The notes under the pieces were generated by a model. That model was not told where the DNA came from, made no database searches, and saw nothing but the letters and a program-made list of their open reading frames with translations. The translations under genes and the position numbers were made by a program. Positions 1 to 7,806 of a DNA stretch of 64,000 nucleotides are shown here, piece by piece. Position 1 is the first letter of the stretch. Each line of letters opens with the position of its first letter. This DNA is from Streptomyces cyaneochromogenes. Lineage in GTDB: Bacteria > Actinomycetota > Actinomycetes > Streptomycetales > Streptomycetaceae. The stretch lies in contig NZ_CP034539.1 in the NCBI RefSeq assembly GCF_003963535.1, positions 3,534,001 to 3,598,000 on the forward strand, written 5' to 3'.

Positions 1-552
1 ACCTCGGTGCTGTCCTGTCTCAACTCCGGCCTCTACACCGCCTCCCGCATGGCCTTCTCCCTCGGCCAGCGCGGTGACGCCCCGAAGGCCTTCGGCCGCA
101 CGACCGGCAACGGCGTGCCGCGCACGGCGATCCTGGCCTCCGTCGTCTTCGGGTTCGTGGCGGTGTTCTTCAACTACGCCTACCCGGACTCCGTCTTCCT
201 CTTCCTCGTCAACTCCTCCGGCGCGGTCGCCCTGTTCGTCTGGCTGGTCATCTGCTTCTCGCAGCTGCGCATGCGCAAGATCATCCAGCGCGAGGCGCCG
301 GAGAAGCTCGTCGTGAAGATGTGGCTGTACCCGTACCTGACCTGGGCGACGGCCGCGCTGATCGTCTTCGTCCTCGGCTACATGCTCACCGACACCGAGC
401 ACGACGGCCGCAAGACCGTGCTGCTGTCCCTCCTTGTGGCGGCGCTCGTGCTGGTGACCGCCTTCGTGAAGGAGAAGGTCGGGCGTGGGCGCGCCGCGGG
501 TGTCGAGGCCGCCGCCTCGGTCGAGCCGCGCGACGAGGTCAAGACCGGCTGA
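1..552 (+). CDS. Amino-acid permease, C-terminal part (5' end outside window)
   Basis: The frame is open from the window edge to TGA at 550-552, so only about the last 180 residues are visible. They contain several hydrophobic membrane segments and the REAPEKLVVKMW block followed by paired helices, typical of the C-terminal half of amino acid-polyamine-organocation (APC) permeases of the GABA/asparagine/aromatic type. It is closely similar along its length to the C-terminal part of the complete permease at 12982-14400, which shares the REAPEKLVV block, so the two are paralogues. A strong hairpin follows the stop. The substrate cannot be told from this part. Confidence 0.9.
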   Translation, partial: TSVLSCLNSGLYTASRMAFSLGQRGDAPKAFGRTTGNGVPRTAILASVVFGFVAVFFNYAYPDSVFLFLVNSSGAVALFVWLVICFSQLRMRKIIQREAPEKLVVKMWLYPYLTWATAALIVFVLGYMLTDTEHDGRKTVLLSLLVAALVLVTAFVKEKVGRGRAAGVEAAASVEPRDEVKTG

Positions 553-593
553 GCACGAACGCCGGGCCTTCGAGGGCCCGTGGAGTTCCCGCG

Positions 594-632
594 GAGGGGC
601 GGTGGGGTGCCGTGCGCACCCCACCGCCCCTC
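594..632. terminator. Strong hairpin terminator, probably bidirectional
   Basis: A perfect 17-bp stem (594-610 with 616-632) and a 5-base loop lie between the convergent ends of the permease and the kinase. There is no long T-run, which is usual in Streptomyces. Confidence 0.75.
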
Positions 633-635
633 CCC

Positions 636-666
636 TGTTTCCGGGAACATGTTGTTTCCGGAAACA
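636..666. repeat. Two tandem TGTTTCCGG-type palindromes
   Basis: A 14-bp perfect palindrome (653-666, TGTTTCCGGAAACA) is preceded 17 bp upstream by a near-identical copy with one mismatch (636-649, TGTTTCCGGGAACA). The pair lies between the terminator and the kinase stop. The same-face spacing looks like a protein-binding site, but no promoter is expected here. Function unknown. Confidence 0.4.
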
Positions 667-675
667 CCTGTCCTG

Positions 676-3555
676 TCACAGCACCGTGAAGCTGTCCCTC
701 ACCTTCTCGTACGTCTTCAGAGCCTCGGGCTCGATGTCCGGCTGGTACCAGGTGTTGATCTGGTACGACTTGCCCTCCACGGTGAAGCCCAGCAGCCGGG
801 CGTGCCAGGGGGCGCCCTGGAGGGTGAAGGTGTACTCCCAGACGACCGCCGGGTGCCCGCGGAACGTCGTCCGCTCCAGGCGGATCTTGCGGTACTGCTG
901 CCCCTGCCGGGCGTTCTCCTCCGACTTCTGCCAGGAGTCCATCAAGTCGTCGCGGGCCAGGGACGACTTGGCGGCGAGTTCCTGCTTGGCGTCCGGTGAC
1001 GTGTAGTGCACCTCCGACCCCGTCTTGACGTCCCGTCGCCAGCCCTCGGGCGGCGCCCACGCGAACCCGCCCGCCTCCCGGCGCGACCCGGGCGGCAGGC
1101 TCTGCGGCCTCGACGTGCCCTCGACCGTGGACGACGGGCCCGTGGAGGGGGTGGACGCGACCGAGGCGGGCGGCGACGAGCCGGCTTCGCCGCCGCCCGG
1201 CGACCCCAAGTCGGTCGCCAGCACGATCGCCATGACAGCGCCCGCGACCACGACACCGACGGCGACGGCGATACGTCCCGTACGGCGGCGCCCGCGCCGG
1301 GGGCCGGCCGGGACCGGGGGGCCGGGCAGCTCGCCGGGTGGCATCGGGGTGGACGACCGTGCCGCGCCGGGCGCGAACTCCCCCTCCGGAACCGGCCGGC
1401 GCTCGGTCACCGCCTCGGCACGGGACAGGGAGACGCCGGGGCGGTGGGGAGCAGCGGGGCCGCGGGCATTGCCGGGAGCGGGGCCACGGGAGTTGCCGGT
1501 CGGGGTTTCGGAGCGTGCCTCCGAGCGGGGTTCGGAGGCGAGTTCGGTGGAGGAGGAAGAGGGCGGGGCCCCGGGGGGTGGGGTGGTGGAGGGCGGCGTG
1601 GTGGAGGGCGGGGTGGTGGAGCTGTGGGTGGGGGGTGGTGCGGGGTCCCGCCGGGTTTCGGTGGTGGGGTGCCGTACGTCCTCGGTCGTCGCGGGCTGCG
1701 GCGGTATCGCGTCGTGTACGGCTTCCGGCTCGCGAGGGTCGCGGGGGGTGACGACGCGGGGCGCCTCCAGGAGCGCGGGGGTGGGCGACTCGCCGGGGGG
1801 CGGGGGTGCCGGAGTGGACGGGGCGAGGTTCGAGTCCGAGGGCGGGGGCGGGGTGGGCAGGGATCGGGGAGTGGGAGCGTGTGCCGTCGCGCGCTCCGGC
1901 GCCGAAGTGGGCGACGGTTCCTGGTCGGGCCCGGCGGCATGCGCGAGGTCGGGGGCATGCCTTGGGTCGAGGGCGGGGCTGGGGGGATAGGCGGGGTTGG
2001 AGTCGTAGGCGGGCCCAGAGCCATAGTCAGGGTCTGAGCCGGAACCAGGGTCGCCGGAGCCAGGAACAGAGCCGGGGCTGAGGTCAGGGCCGGGACCGGG
2101 ACCAGAGCCAGAACCGAGGCCGGAGCCGGAACCAGGGACGGAGCCCTGGACTGAACCGGGGCTGAGGTCAGAACCCGGACCGGAGCCAGAACCAGAGCCA
2201 GGACCAGAGCCAGGGCTGAGGCCAGGGCCGGGACCAGGCCCAGGACCAGGAACGAGACCAGGGCCAGAACCAGCCCCAGCGACAAGGCCGGGGACGGCGT
2301 TGGACTCAGGCTCGCGTACAGCCTCGGCCTTGCCACCGGGTCCCGGCGCGGGGCCTCCCTCAGCCGCCGGCGCACCCGCCGGCCCGCTCACCGGCCCGCT
2401 CGCCGGCTCGCTCGCCGCCCCGTCCAACCCCCCGCCCGCCCGCGACGACTCGGACGCGACCCCCGTACCACTCCCAGAACCAGCTCCCCCCGCACCCCAA
2501 CGCCCGGCGCCTGCTCCCCCCTCCGCCTCTCCCGCACCATCCCTCACGGCCTCCGGCCCCCGCGGCTCCCCCCTGACCGACACAGACCCCGCTCCCCCAG
2601 TCCCCGGCATCGTCGGCGTAGCCGTGGGGAACGCCACCGGGTGGAGGGTCGTCTCCAGGTCGTCCAGGTCGGGGCGGCTTGACGGGTCCTTGTTCAGGAG
2701 GGCGGTGAGGATGTCGTGCAACGGGCCTGCTGTCGGCGGGAGTTCGGGCTCCTCGTACAGGACCGCGTGCAGGGTTGCCAGGGTGGTGTCGCGGGAGAAC
2801 GGGGAGCGGCCGGCGAGGGCCGCGCTCAGGGTGGCGCCCAGGGACCAGATGTCGGACGGTGGGCCCTGGGGGCGGCCGGAGACGCGCTCGGGGGCCATGT
2901 AGTCGGGCGAGCCGACCAGCATGCCGACCATGGTGAGGGCCTTCGCGTCCTGGATCGCCGCGATGCCGAAGTCCGTCAGGACGACCCGGCCCCGCCCGTT
3001 CGTCGCCTCCGCCTCCACCAGGACGTTGCCCGGCTTGATGTCCCGGTGCAGGACACCGCGGGCGTGGACCTGGCGCAGCGCCGCCACCAGGCCCAGGCCG
3101 ATGCGGGCCGTGTCGCGCGGGCCGAGGGGGCCCTCTTCCGCCATGATCCGTTCCAGGGAGCGGCCGGCCACCAACTCCATGACGATCCACAGGCGTTCAC
3201 CCTGGTCGACCACGTCGTAGACCCGTACGACGTTGGGGTGGTCGATCCGCGCCGTGGCCCGCGCCTCGCGCAGGGTGCGTTCGCGGCGTGTGCGGGTGTC
3301 CTCCGGGTCGAGGCCGTCGATGCGCATTTCCTTGACGGCGACCAGCCGGTCGAGCACTTCGTCGACGGCTCGCCACACGCGCCCCATTCCCCCCTGGCCG
3401 ATACTCTCGACCAGCCGGTAGCGCCCCGTCACCAGTAACCCTGGAAGCCCACCGCTCCTCGTATTTCCCGCGCTCCCCGCGCTCCCCGCATTTCCAGAAT
3501 TTCCCGCGCTTCCCGCATTTCCCGGCAATCCACTGCACCCCCCTCGAAGCCGCAT
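676..3555 (-). CDS. Membrane Ser/Thr protein kinase (PknB/Hanks type) with huge disordered linker
   Basis: Phosphorylates proteins on Ser/Thr from the cytoplasmic face. The kinase domain spans about residues 46-304: glycine loop GQGGMGRVW (53-61), catalytic Lys in VAVKEM (75), HRDIKPGN (170-177), DFG (195-197) and PDYMAPERVSG. A linker of about 450 residues rich in Pro, Gly, Ser and Ala leads to one membrane helix (about 762-781), then a 131-residue external domain (about 829-959) without PASTA repeats. I chose ATG 3555, with GGCGGA upstream, over a TTG eight codons earlier. The 959 aa exceed a typical PknB of about 630 aa, mainly because of the linker, part of which is a degenerate GPGSGS repeat encoded near 2035-2290. 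The external domain may sense a wall or envelope signal (inference). Confidence 0.92.
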   Translation of the reverse strand: MRLRGGCSGLPGNAGSAGNSGNAGSAGSAGNTRSGGLPGLLVTGRYRLVESIGQGGMGRVWRAVDEVLDRLVAVKEMRIDGLDPEDTRTRRERTLREARATARIDHPNVVRVYDVVDQGERLWIVMELVAGRSLERIMAEEGPLGPRDTARIGLGLVAALRQVHARGVLHRDIKPGNVLVEAEATNGRGRVVLTDFGIAAIQDAKALTMVGMLVGSPDYMAPERVSGRPQGPPSDIWSLGATLSAALAGRSPFSRDTTLATLHAVLYEEPELPPTAGPLHDILTALLNKDPSSRPDLDDLETTLHPVAFPTATPTMPGTGGAGSVSVRGEPRGPEAVRDGAGEAEGGAGAGRWGAGGAGSGSGTGVASESSRAGGGLDGAASEPASGPVSGPAGAPAAEGGPAPGPGGKAEAVREPESNAVPGLVAGAGSGPGLVPGPGPGPGPGLSPGSGPGSGSGSGPGSDLSPGSVQGSVPGSGSGLGSGSGPGPGPDLSPGSVPGSGDPGSGSDPDYGSGPAYDSNPAYPPSPALDPRHAPDLAHAAGPDQEPSPTSAPERATAHAPTPRSLPTPPPPSDSNLAPSTPAPPPPGESPTPALLEAPRVVTPRDPREPEAVHDAIPPQPATTEDVRHPTTETRRDPAPPPTHSSTTPPSTTPPSTTPPPGAPPSSSSTELASEPRSEARSETPTGNSRGPAPGNARGPAAPHRPGVSLSRAEAVTERRPVPEGEFAPGAARSSTPMPPGELPGPPVPAGPRRGRRRTGRIAVAVGVVVAGAVMAIVLATDLGSPGGGEAGSSPPASVASTPSTGPSSTVEGTSRPQSLPPGSRREAGGFAWAPPEGWRRDVKTGSEVHYTSPDAKQELAAKSSLARDDLMDSWQKSEENARQGQQYRKIRLERTTFRGHPAVVWEYTFTLQGAPWHARLLGFTVEGKSYQINTWYQPDIEPEALKTYEKVRDSFTVL

Positions 3556-3673
3556 CGGACATCCGCCATTGAAACACAATGGTCACACTTCGTGCCGTAC
3601 CAGCATAGTGCGGAGAAATCTTGTGGTAGCTCTTCAAGTACTGCGAATTCAGGCGCAGGCAAGGGGGACGAAC

Positions 3674-4399
3674 ATGAGTTCTCGTCGCACGACGGCCATC
3701 GCGGGATCGCTGGTCGCGGCATCTTTCTCGGCAGTGCTGATCCTTTCCGCCACTGCCGGCGCGGATGACCAGGGGCCCGGAAGCAACAAGGGGGGAAAGG
3801 TCATCGACGAGGCGCCGGCAGGGGTGAAGCTCACCACTCTGCTGCCCGAGAAGATCTCGGTGGACAACGGTTCACAGGAGACCGACATCACCGCCACGGT
3901 GAAGAACGAAGGGACCAAGGACAGCGGAGAGATCAGGCTTTTGGTCGTCGGTTTCGACGGCCTTACCGTCAAGAATGTCGAGGGTTGTTCAGCAATCGAG
4001 GAAAGCGGTCTTCCGGAGGGCTCGAACAGCGGTTTCAGCTGTGCCATCGACAATCTGCCGGCCGGTGAGTCGAAGTCGTACGCCGTCGACGCGACGTACG
4101 ACCTGAGCAAGGCCGGCAAGATCTGCCTGCCCGTACAGACCGGTGACGGCAAGAAGACGTACTGGCAGCAGGGCCCGGTCCCGTTCGGTACGACGAACCC
4201 GTCGCCCGACGCGCCGGCCACCCCGCTGCTCCTCGGCACCGACAACAAGCCCGTCGCGCCGGGCGCCGACGAGCTGCCCAAGACCGGCCTCGGCCGTGAC
4301 GTCCTGCCGCTGGGCGCGGCCGGCGCGACGCTGATCGCGGCGGGCGCGGCCGGGCTGTGGTGGTCGCAGCTGCGGCGGTCGCGACAGCCGCGGGGCTGA
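3674..4399 (+). CDS. LPXTG-type cell-wall-anchored surface protein
   Basis: Predicted secreted protein of 241 aa. A Sec signal peptide occupies about residues 1-30. The body looks like a beta-sandwich adhesion or DUF11-like domain with two cysteines (GCSAIEES and SCAID) that could form a disulfide. The C-terminus has the full sorting signal: LPKTG, a hydrophobic stretch and a basic tail. A sortase would cleave in LPKTG and attach the protein to the wall. ATG 3674 has AAGGGGG upstream. It is divergent from the kinase gene and followed by a terminator. Its ligand is unknown. Confidence 0.85.
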   Translation: MSSRRTTAIAGSLVAASFSAVLILSATAGADDQGPGSNKGGKVIDEAPAGVKLTTLLPEKISVDNGSQETDITATVKNEGTKDSGEIRLLVVGFDGLTVKNVEGCSAIEESGLPEGSNSGFSCAIDNLPAGESKSYAVDATYDLSKAGKICLPVQTGDGKKTYWQQGPVPFGTTNPSPDAPATPLLLGTDNKPVAPGADELPKTGLGRDVLPLGAAGATLIAAGAAGLWWSQLRRSRQPRG

Positions 4400-4439
4400 C
4401 GACAGCCGCAGGGCTGAGCTGCACCGGATCAACACCCGT

Positions 4440-4469
4440 CGGGGTGCGGTCGCTTGCTGCCGCACCCCG
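4440..4469. terminator. Hairpin terminator
   Basis: A perfect 10-bp stem CGGGGTGCGG/CCGCACCCCG with a 10-base loop lies between the convergent ends of the LPXTG gene and the alkylation-repair gene. Confidence 0.7.
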
Positions 4470-4506
4470 CTTCCTCTTCGCAAGGAGACAGATCTGACGG
4501 CCGTTG

Positions 4507-5202
4507 TCAGGCCGGGCCCGCATCCTGCTGTCGCCGCACCATCTCGGTGATCCAGACGGGCGCGAACGGCGAGGTGCAGCCCGGGGACGTCGGGTAGTCC
4601 TTGAGCACCTGCAGGCGCTCACCGATGTCGATCGCGCGGGTGCGGTGCTCGGTGTGCTCGATCCCGATCTGGGCCAGGCAGTGGTTCATCGCCCACTGCA
4701 GACGGTCCGGGGCGTCCTTCATCTGCGCCTCGATGACGTCGAGCAGCCCGGCGAGGTCCAGGCCCTCGGGTTTCCTCGCCACGCGTTCGGTGGTGAGCGC
4801 CCAGCCGGCGCTCGCGACGACCGGGTCCGGGTCGGCGGACCAGGCCACGCGCAGCTCCTCGGCGTGCGGGTTCTTCTTCACCACGTAGTTCACGAGCCAG
4901 TCGTGCACCTTGGGTGTGCGCGCCTCGCGCAGCATGACGTCCAACTCGTCGCGCTCGAAGGCCTTCGGACGGCAGATCAGCAGCGCCAGCAGTCTCGCCG
5001 CGGTGTCGTCCGTGTCCCAGAGCCGGCGCGCGAGGTCCTGCTGGGTCTTCAGCCGCTTCGCGAGCGCGCGCAGCTTGCCGAGGTTCACCCCGTGATCGTC
5101 ACCGTGTCGCTCGTTCACCGCGCGTGTCTTCGGGTCGTCGAGCCCGGCCAGCTCGGCCATCACCTCGGCGAGCGTCGTCTCGATCGGCGTCGTCCCGGCC
5201 AC
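4507..5202 (-). CDS. DNA alkylation repair enzyme family (AlkD-like HEAT-repeat protein)
   Basis: 231 aa, nearly all helical, resembling the DNA alkylation repair family (COG4912), whose members scan DNA with HEAT-like repeats and excise positively charged alkylated bases. Visible features are paired amphipathic helices such as LARRLWDTDDTAARLLALLI and a conserved DWLVNYVV block. The most plausible start is GTG 5202; the open frame continues further upstream, but only into the low-quality shadow of bioY. Some members lack the catalytic Asp/Trp of AlkD and I did not verify those residues, so glycosylase activity is inferred from family only. Confidence 0.8.
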   Translation of the reverse strand: MAGTTPIETTLAEVMAELAGLDDPKTRAVNERHGDDHGVNLGKLRALAKRLKTQQDLARRLWDTDDTAARLLALLICRPKAFERDELDVMLREARTPKVHDWLVNYVVKKNPHAEELRVAWSADPDPVVASAGWALTTERVARKPEGLDLAGLLDVIEAQMKDAPDRLQWAMNHCLAQIGIEHTEHRTRAIDIGERLQVLKDYPTSPGCTSPFAPVWITEMVRRQQDAGPA

Positions 5203-5286
5203 TTCGGCCTCCCCGGCCTCCCGTCCGTCGCCTGCGCGTCTCAGCCTACGAGGGGGCCGGTCCCCTGCCCCACCCGCGGGCGACGC

Positions 5287-5333
5287 AAGAGGCCCGCCGG
5301 GTTGTCGTCGTCGCACGACCCGGCGAGCCTCTT
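5287..5333. terminator. Hairpin terminator downstream of bioY
   Basis: Inverted repeat AAGAGGC...CGCCGGGT / ACCCGGCG...GCCTCTT with one internal mismatch, 16 bases past the bioY stop. Confidence 0.6.
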
Positions 5334-5348
5334 CGCGGAACTGCCGCG

Positions 5349-5930
5349 TCAGCGGTTGATCAGCTTCCAGGTGGTGGGCAGCGCGCCCATCGCCAGGGCC
5401 GCCTTGAGGGCGTCGCCGATCAGGAACGGGGTGAGGCCGGCCGCGATGGCCGCGGAGGCCGACATGCCGGTGGCCAGGGCCAGGTAGGGGACGCCGACGG
5501 CGTAGATGATCGCCTCGCCCAGGAGCATCGCGCCCGCCGTGCGCAGGGCGGTGCGGTCGGCGCCGCGGCGGGCCAGGGCGCCGACGACGGTGGAGGCGAG
5601 GATCATGCCGAGGATGTAGCCGAAGGACGGGGCCGCGGCGCCGGAGGTGCCGTCCGCGAACCACGGCACGCCCGCGATGCCCGCCAGGGCGTACAGCGCG
5701 AGGGAGAGGAAACCGCGACCGGCGCCGAGGGCCGTACCGACCAGCAGCACCGCGAGGGTCTGGCCGGTCACCGGGACCGGGGAGCCCGGCACGGGCACGG
5801 AGATCTGGGCCGCGAGGCCGGTGAACGCGGCGCCGCCGACGACGAGCGCGATGTCGCGGACGCGGGAGGCCGGGAGCAGGTCGGCGAGGACCTGCCCCGG
5901 GCGGGCGGGGGCGGCGGCAGCGGTGCTCAT
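5349..5930 (-). CDS. bioY: Biotin transporter BioY (ECF S-component)
   Basis: A 193-aa integral membrane protein that binds biotin and delivers it through an energy-coupling-factor transporter. It has six hydrophobic segments, the N-terminal RVRDIALVVGGAAFTGLAAQISVP region and the family block TGQTLAVLLVGTALG. Later comes GYILGMILAS. ATG 5930 has GGAGTCCCC just upstream. No EcfA or EcfT genes are adjacent, so it either works alone or shares an ECF module encoded elsewhere. The upstream gap may contain its regulator site, but I could not identify one. Confidence 0.93.
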   Translation of the reverse strand: MSTAAAAPARPGQVLADLLPASRVRDIALVVGGAAFTGLAAQISVPVPGSPVPVTGQTLAVLLVGTALGAGRGFLSLALYALAGIAGVPWFADGTSGAAAPSFGYILGMILASTVVGALARRGADRTALRTAGAMLLGEAIIYAVGVPYLALATGMSASAAIAAGLTPFLIGDALKAALAMGALPTTWKLINR

Positions 5931-6233
5931 GGGGACTCCGCGAGGTGAGGACGGTACGGGACGCTTGTGACCGTATCCCGGCGTGTGCGGGCCGATCACC
6001 GTCAGTGGTCGACAAAGGCGCGTTCACGGGCTTGGTGGGCTCCGGACAAACGATGGGTGTTACACCGGGTACGGGGTGATGCCGGTCACTGAGGCCGGGA
6101 CGTTCAGCTCACATGCCGTGGTGGGGGCGGGCTGTAGGGATCCGCCAATCGGGCCGCCCTCGTGAGAAGCGGCCGTCTCGCCCGTCGGTCGCCGTCTGGG
6201 CAGCGGGTGGGCCGTTTTGCTAGCTTCGAGCGC
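5931..6233. other. Intergenic region between bioY and the leader peptide
   Basis: About 300 bases hold the divergent promoters of bioY and of the organosulfur block. No convincing coding frame, hairpin or known operator was found. A TAGCTT near 6221 could be a -10-like element just before the leader peptide. Confidence 0.4.
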
Positions 6234-6320
6234 ATGGTCGCCCAGTCCCGGAACTTCTCGTCGCGTCGCCACGTCGATCTGCGACGCGTGGGCGCGGCCG
6301 CCTGTCGCCGAACGAGGTGA
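6234..6320 (+). CDS. Short sulfur-type leader peptide (28 aa)
   Basis: ATG 6234 to TGA 6318-6320. The peptide contains SSRRHVDLRRVGAAACRRTR, matching the pattern RRHVDLxRVxxAxCRR of the short putative leader peptides that sit before sulfur-uptake genes in many streptomycetes. The single Cys near the C-terminus is the expected sensing residue: slow cysteine incorporation would stall the ribosome and change expression downstream. It ends 75 bases before the ROK regulator and heads the whole organosulfur block. It is far shorter than automated gene calls normally allow. Family match by recall; the attenuation role is inference. Confidence 0.75.
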   Translation: MVAQSRNFSSRRHVDLRRVGAAACRRTR

Positions 6321-6395
6321 GTCGGCTCCGGTGACCCGGTACGACTCGCCGCCTCAGACGGCGCAGTGTCGGACCGGCTCCCGAGGAAGTTCCCC

Positions 6396-7598
6396 ATGCC
6401 CCGTACCGCGGCACCCACCCTTACGTCCACCGTCCCCCGTATCGCCGACCGCGACCGGCGCCGGACCAGCGCCAGCGTCATCCTGCGCTCCGTGCTGGAA
6501 CACGGGCCGGTCGCCCGCAGCACCATCGCCCGGCTGACCGGGCTGTCACCGGCGTCGGTGACCGACTACTGCGCCCGTTTCACCGAACTCGGGCTCATCC
6601 GGGAGTCCGTCGCGCCCCGGCAGGTCAAGGGCGTCGGCAGACCGCACGTGCCTGTCGACCTGGACGACTCGCGGTTCGTGGTGTGCGGGGTGCACGTGGC
6701 CGTGCCCTACACCACGGTCGCGCTGCTCGATCTGCGCGGACGGGTCGTCGCCGACCGGGAGTTGAAGCACTCGGGGGCCATCGAGCCGTACGGCGTGCTG
6801 GCCCGGGCCGCCGACGGGCTGGCCGCGCTGCTGGACGAGACGCCGGGCAGCCGGCCGCTCGGCGTCGGATTCGCCGCGGGCGGCTGGGTGGACCGCGACA
6901 CCGGGACCGTCGTCGCCCACCCGCTGCTGGGCTGGCGCGAGGTGCCGGTGCGGGAGGTGCTCGGCGCGCGCACGGGGCTGCCGGTCCATGTGGACGGCCA
7001 CGCGCGGGCGTTGGTCAACGCGGAGCGGCTGTTCGGGCGGGCACGCGGCAGCGGGAGCGTGCTGCACCTGTTCGTCGGCAACGTGGTCGACGCGGCGTTC
7101 GCCACCCATGACGAGGTGCACCACGGACCTCGCTCGCAGGCCGGCGCCATCGCCCATCTGCCGGTGCCGGGCGGGACGGAGACCTGCGAGTGCGGTCGGG
7201 TCGGCTGCCTGCAGGCCGAGCTGAGCGAGCGGACGCTGTGCCGCCGGGCGCGTGCGGCGGGCGTCATCGAGGGGGTGAACCCCGTGCATGTGGTCGCCGC
7301 GGCGGCCGCGGGCGACCGGGAGGCCGTACGGCTGCTGGTGGAGCGGGCGAGTGCCGTCGGGCGGGCGGCGCGGCTGCTGCTCGACGTCCTCAATCCGGAG
7401 ACGGTGGTGGTGACCGAGATGGGTGTCATTCACCGGGAGGACTGCCTCGCCGCGTTGCGCTCGGGGGTCGGCGACGGGCGCGCGACGGCCGTCGTGCCGA
7501 CGAGTTTTCCGGATTCCGTGCTTGCCGTGGCCGGTGGCTCGGTGGCCCTCGACGTGCTCTACCGGGATCCGCTGGCCGTGTCACCTGAGGCTATTTAA
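6396..7598 (+). CDS. ROK-family transcriptional regulator
   Basis: 400 aa. An N-terminal winged helix-turn-helix (SVILRSVLEHGPVARSTIARLTGLS) is followed by a ROK sugar-kinase-like fold. The CECGRVGCLQAE motif gives the zinc-binding cysteines of ROK proteins. ATG 6396 is chosen because GAGGAAG lies 7 bases upstream; a GTG 30 bases earlier is in frame but poorly placed. ROK regulators usually respond to sugars, yet this one stands between a sulfur leader peptide and a sulfonate importer, so it probably controls the block downstream (inference). The ligand may be a sulfonated sugar or an unrelated metabolite. Confidence 0.9.
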   Translation: MPRTAAPTLTSTVPRIADRDRRRTSASVILRSVLEHGPVARSTIARLTGLSPASVTDYCARFTELGLIRESVAPRQVKGVGRPHVPVDLDDSRFVVCGVHVAVPYTTVALLDLRGRVVADRELKHSGAIEPYGVLARAADGLAALLDETPGSRPLGVGFAAGGWVDRDTGTVVAHPLLGWREVPVREVLGARTGLPVHVDGHARALVNAERLFGRARGSGSVLHLFVGNVVDAAFATHDEVHHGPRSQAGAIAHLPVPGGTETCECGRVGCLQAELSERTLCRRARAAGVIEGVNPVHVVAAAAAGDREAVRLLVERASAVGRAARLLLDVLNPETVVVTEMGVIHREDCLAALRSGVGDGRATAVVPTSFPDSVLAVAGGSVALDVLYRDPLAVSPEAI

Positions 7599-7631
7599 TT
7601 CAGAAACTCGGAATGTTGACAGGGATCGCCG

Positions 7632-7691
7632 ATGTCCAGGAACATCCTGCTCATGAGCCTGTTCGTGAGCTGTCGCACCCTTTGTTGCTGA
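7632..7691 (+). CDS. Candidate Cys-rich mini-ORF (19 aa) before the sulfonate importer
   Basis: ATG 7632 with AGGGA 6 bases upstream encodes a 19-residue peptide ending SCRTLCC and then TGA. Three of its last six residues are Cys. It lies in the gap between the ROK gene and the sulfonate binding protein, where a cysteine-sensing leader would make sense. It could be chance, since 60-base frames are common; Cys density and position are the only support. A TTGACA at 7616-7621 overlaps its upstream region. Confidence 0.35.
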   Translation: MSRNILLMSLFVSCRTLCC

Positions 7692-7806
7692 CACACCGCC
7701 ACGTGTGAAGCGCTCATTTCCTCCTGCGTGAATTTCCCCCTCCCTGGCTTTCTCCTGCCCGGAATTCCGCATGCATTCCCATCACTTTGGCCTACGGAGT
7801 CCTGCC

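Noticed and set aside
1407..2375. Long repetitive alternate-frame ORFs over the kinase linker
   Set aside because: Produced by the Pro/Gly repeat DNA of the kinase linker in other frames; no domain seen.
5203..6027. Long minus-strand frame covering bioY in another frame
   Set aside because: Arg/Pro-rich shadow of bioY and of non-coding DNA; BioY membrane segments are clearly in the other frame.
7771..7806. Alternative upstream start of the sulfonate binding protein
   Set aside because: ATG 7771 has no ribosome site, whereas ATG 7807 has GGAGT at good spacing and gives a clean signal peptide.
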